NCBI GenBank assembly: GCA_001795165.1 | Contig: MGNS01000133.1 | Location: forward strand, 1 to 7,048 | Source of the DNA: Chloroflexi bacterium RBG_16_57_11 | GTDB taxonomy: Bacteria > Chloroflexota > Anaerolineae > Anaerolineales > UBA4823 | Length of the DNA stretch: 7,048 nucleotides | Direction of reading: 5' to 3' | Shown: positions 5,359 to 7,048 of the stretch, one piece after another | How positions within the stretch are numbered: the first letter of the stretch is position 1 | Layout: every line of letters starts with the position of its first letter | Made by a program: the position numbers and the translations under genes | The notes under the pieces: model-generated | What the model was told of the DNA's origin: nothing | What the model saw: only the letters and a program-made list of their open reading frames with translations | Database searches by the model: none

Positions 5359-6284
5359 GCCTTGGCCACGCTCAAGACTACCCAATCGCCAATCTGCTGG
5401 CGGGCCATCAGATGCAGGCCATGCGTCTGTGCGGCTGCCAGGACATCCTCCGCCTGCTCCTGCAAGATGCCGGATAAAATCAGCACACCCCCATCCGCAA
5501 GGATATCGCCCAGGCCCTCTCCCAGCAGGCGGATCAATACCGGGGCCAGGATATTCGCTAAAACAAGGCAGGCGTTCCGGATCGTATAGGCGCCTGAACG
5601 AATCTCTTGCAAAGACCCTACCTCCAGCTCCAGGTTGGCGGTCACGCGGTTCGTCTCCGCGTTTTCGCGCGCCGCCCGGATTGCCTCCGGGTCGATGTCC
5701 ACCCCCAGCGCGTGCCGGGCACCCAGCTTGAGCGCGGCGATCGCCAGGATTGCCGTGCCACAGCCCAGGTCGATGGCATCCCAGTTACCCTCACTCTGAG
5801 GGGCCGCCGTCTCCAGGGCGTGTAAACACAGCTGCGTCGTCGGGTGCGTACCCGTGCCAAAGGCCATTCCGGGATCGATACGGATGGGGATGCGCCCTCC
5901 TGCTGGCGGTTCCAGCCAGGCCGGCACAATCATCAAACTCTCTCCAACCATGATGGGTTGGTAATGCTGCTTCCAGGCCTCTGCCCAGTTCGCCTGCATA
6001 ATGGGCTTGAACTGCGCTGCAGGCAGCGGGCGGATGCGCCCCAGATACCACAGCGCCTGTTCGAGCTGGCGGCGCGTCTCTTCGAGCTGCCCGTCCATGG
6101 GTAGATAGCCAAACACGCGCCAGGGTCCGATCGCATGGCCTGCCGAGTCGTCCGGGTTGGCGGTGACCGCGGTGCTCTCAATGACCACGCCATCGGGCAT
6201 GAATCGCGCCAGTACCTCCGCCACCGGCTCGGCCAGCTCGCCGTCCACGGTCAGAGATACTTCCAGCCAGCTCACCTCAGACAT
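5352..6284 (-). CDS. prmA: Ribosomal protein L11 methyltransferase PrmA
   Basis: This 310-residue cytoplasmic enzyme matches PrmA, which uses S-adenosylmethionine to trimethylate amino groups of ribosomal protein L11. The N-terminal part (about 1-100) corresponds to the L11-recognition domain. The methyltransferase core shows the PrmA signature DPGMAFGTGTHPTT (137-150), SAM motif I DLGCGTAILAIAA (172-184), the ribose-binding acidic residue in GVDIDP (194-199), and LANIL (242-246) in place of the NPPY-type motif. Length is close to the family norm (E. coli about 293). The ATG at 6284 is supported by AAGGA (6291-6295 on the minus strand) 6 bases upstream. It lies 60 bases downstream of dnaJ on the same strand, an arrangement known from chaperone operons of several bacterial groups, so co-transcription is likely, possibly modulated by the hairpin in the gap. 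Its 3' end overlaps the convergent nuclease/lamin-tail gene by 7 bases. Confidence 0.95.
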   Translation of the reverse strand: MSEVSWLEVSLTVDGELAEPVAEVLARFMPDGVVIESTAVTANPDDSAGHAIGPWRVFGYLPMDGQLEETRRQLEQALWYLGRIRPLPAAQFKPIMQANWAEAWKQHYQPIMVGESLMIVPAWLEPPAGGRIPIRIDPGMAFGTGTHPTTQLCLHALETAAPQSEGNWDAIDLGCGTAILAIAALKLGARHALGVDIDPEAIRAARENAETNRVTANLELEVGSLQEIRSGAYTIRNACLVLANILAPVLIRLLGEGLGDILADGGVLILSGILQEQAEDVLAAAQTHGLHLMARQQIGDWVVLSVAKAQ

Positions 6285-6302
6285 GTTCGATCCTTAAAAG
6301 AT

Positions 6303-6332
6303 GAATTGCGGGGCTATTTGCCACCGCAATTC
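6303..6332 (-). terminator. Hairpin between dnaJ and prmA (attenuator, terminator or processing site)
   Basis: GAATTGCGG (6303-6311) and CCGCAATTC (6324-6332) form a perfect 9-bp stem. It is extended by GGC/GCC (6312-6314 with 6320-6322) after a single bulged base, with a 5-base loop. In the dnaJ-to-prmA direction the stem is followed within 3 bases by TTTT (6299-6296), then directly by the AAGGA ribosome-binding site of prmA. The T-run is short, so partial termination or mRNA stabilisation of dnaJ is more likely than complete termination. Being adjacent to the ribosome-binding site, it may also affect prmA translation. Confidence 0.55.
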
Positions 6333-6344
6333 CTGATTCACGAG

Positions 6345-7048
6345 TTATCCACCCAGCGTTTCCTTCAACCAATCCAGGATGCCTCGCTCTTGCGGGCGCA
6401 CTTCGCTCCCCATGCTCTTAGCCAGCTTTTCGAACAGCTGGCGTTGCTCGTTGTTTAGCCGCTTAGGGATATCCACATTGATAATGACGAGCTGATCGCC
6501 TCGCCCGTTGCTGCGCAAGCGCGGCACGCCTTTGCCTTTCATGTTCAACACCTGCCCCGGTTGTGTCCCGATGGGGATCTTGAGGTTGGCTGGGCCATCC
6601 ACGGTGGGCACATCTACGTCGGCCCCTAAAGTAGCCTGGGCGATATTAATGTTCAGGTCGAGCAAAATATCAAACTCGCGCCGCCGGAAGAACTTATGCG
6701 GCTTAACCTGGATCAAAATGTACAAATTTCCTTTGGGGCCGCCATTATCACCCGGCTGGCCCTCCCCGGCCAGGCGGATCTGGGTGCCGGTATCGACCCC
6801 CGCTGGGATGTTGACCACTTTACGGCGGGTCTTGCGCGCCAGGCCGCGCCCCTGGCAATCGCTGCACGGGCTGGCGATCGTTTCACCCTGTCCCCTGCAG
6901 GTCGGGCAGGTGGTCACCTGCACCATCGAGCCGATAAAGGTCTGGCGCACCTGGCGCACCTCTCCGGATCCATTGCACGTAGAGCAGCGCACCGGGGTGG
7001 TGCCAGGCTTGGCGCCGGTCCCACCACAGGTGCTGCACACCTCATCGC
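6345..7048 (-). CDS. dnaJ: Chaperone DnaJ, C-terminal part (5' end beyond the window)
   Basis: The frame is open to the right edge and lacks the J domain and Gly/Phe linker, which must lie outside the window; about 233 codons are visible. All four CxxCxGxG zinc-binding motifs of type I DnaJ are present: CSTCGGTG, CSTCNGSG, CPTCRGQG and CSDCQGRG (bases about 7037-6843). They are followed by the substrate-binding C-terminal domains, with recognisable stretches VNIPAGVDTGTQIRLAGEG, GNLYILIQV, DVDVPTVDG and LKIPIGTQPGQ. DnaJ is the co-chaperone that delivers unfolded proteins to DnaK and stimulates its ATPase. A GTG at 7040 is an internal Val within the zinc-finger region, not the start. The gene leads into prmA across a 60-base gap with a hairpin; dnaK/grpE may lie further upstream, which cannot be seen here. 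Confidence 0.96.
   Translation of the reverse strand, partial: DEVCSTCGGTGAKPGTTPVRCSTCNGSGEVRQVRQTFIGSMVQVTTCPTCRGQGETIASPCSDCQGRGLARKTRRKVVNIPAGVDTGTQIRLAGEGQPGDNGGPKGNLYILIQVKPHKFFRRREFDILLDLNINIAQATLGADVDVPTVDGPANLKIPIGTQPGQVLNMKGKGVPRLRSNGRGDQLVIINVDIPKRLNNEQRQLFEKLAKSMGSEVRPQERGILDWLKETLGG

Overview
The window reads like a chromosomal segment from a member of the Chloroflexota, probably an Anaerolineae-type bacterium. The clues are moderately high GC coding sequence, a secreted repeat protein ending in the LPLVMR-type tail common on exported Chloroflexota proteins, a membrane-anchored nuclease-like/lamin-tail fusion of a kind seen in that phylum, and a dnaJ-prmA pair. The assignment is an inference from protein character, since there is no rRNA gene here.

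Layout from left to right: (1) the first 39 codons of a probable membrane protein gene run off the left edge on the minus strand (1-117). (2) polX lies 25 bases upstream of it on the same strand (143-1885) and encodes an X-family DNA polymerase/PHP phosphoesterase; its polymerase site appears to lack the third catalytic Asp, while the PHP site looks complete. (3) A 215-base divergent intergenic region carries a good promoter for the plus strand, with a 20-bp near-palindrome over its -10 box. (4) A secreted beta-propeller protein of 651 codons (2101-4056) has 13 full repeats plus two half repeats. Unit n resembles unit n+7, so the gene looks like a duplicated seven-bladed propeller. (5) A GC-rich, foldable gap of 186 bases follows. 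(6) A membrane-anchored thermonuclease-like plus lamin-tail protein (4243-5358, TTG start preferred) has a degenerate nuclease site. (7) On the minus strand, prmA (5352-6284) converges on it with a 7-base stop-codon overlap. (8) The 3' part of dnaJ (6345-7048, 5' end beyond the window) lies upstream of prmA, with an intercistronic hairpin between them.

Functionally, dnaJ-prmA looks like the end of a heat-shock/chaperone operon, a familiar arrangement in bacteria. The two plus-strand genes both make extracytoplasmic proteins, one freely secreted or surface-retained and one membrane-tethered, but nothing in the sequence proves that they act together. polX and the left-edge gene may be co-transcribed. 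No tRNA, rRNA, CRISPR array, insertion sequence or phage gene was seen. The most noteworthy points are the two-level repeat architecture of the propeller gene, the operator-like palindrome in front of it, and two enzyme-family proteins that lack key catalytic residues.
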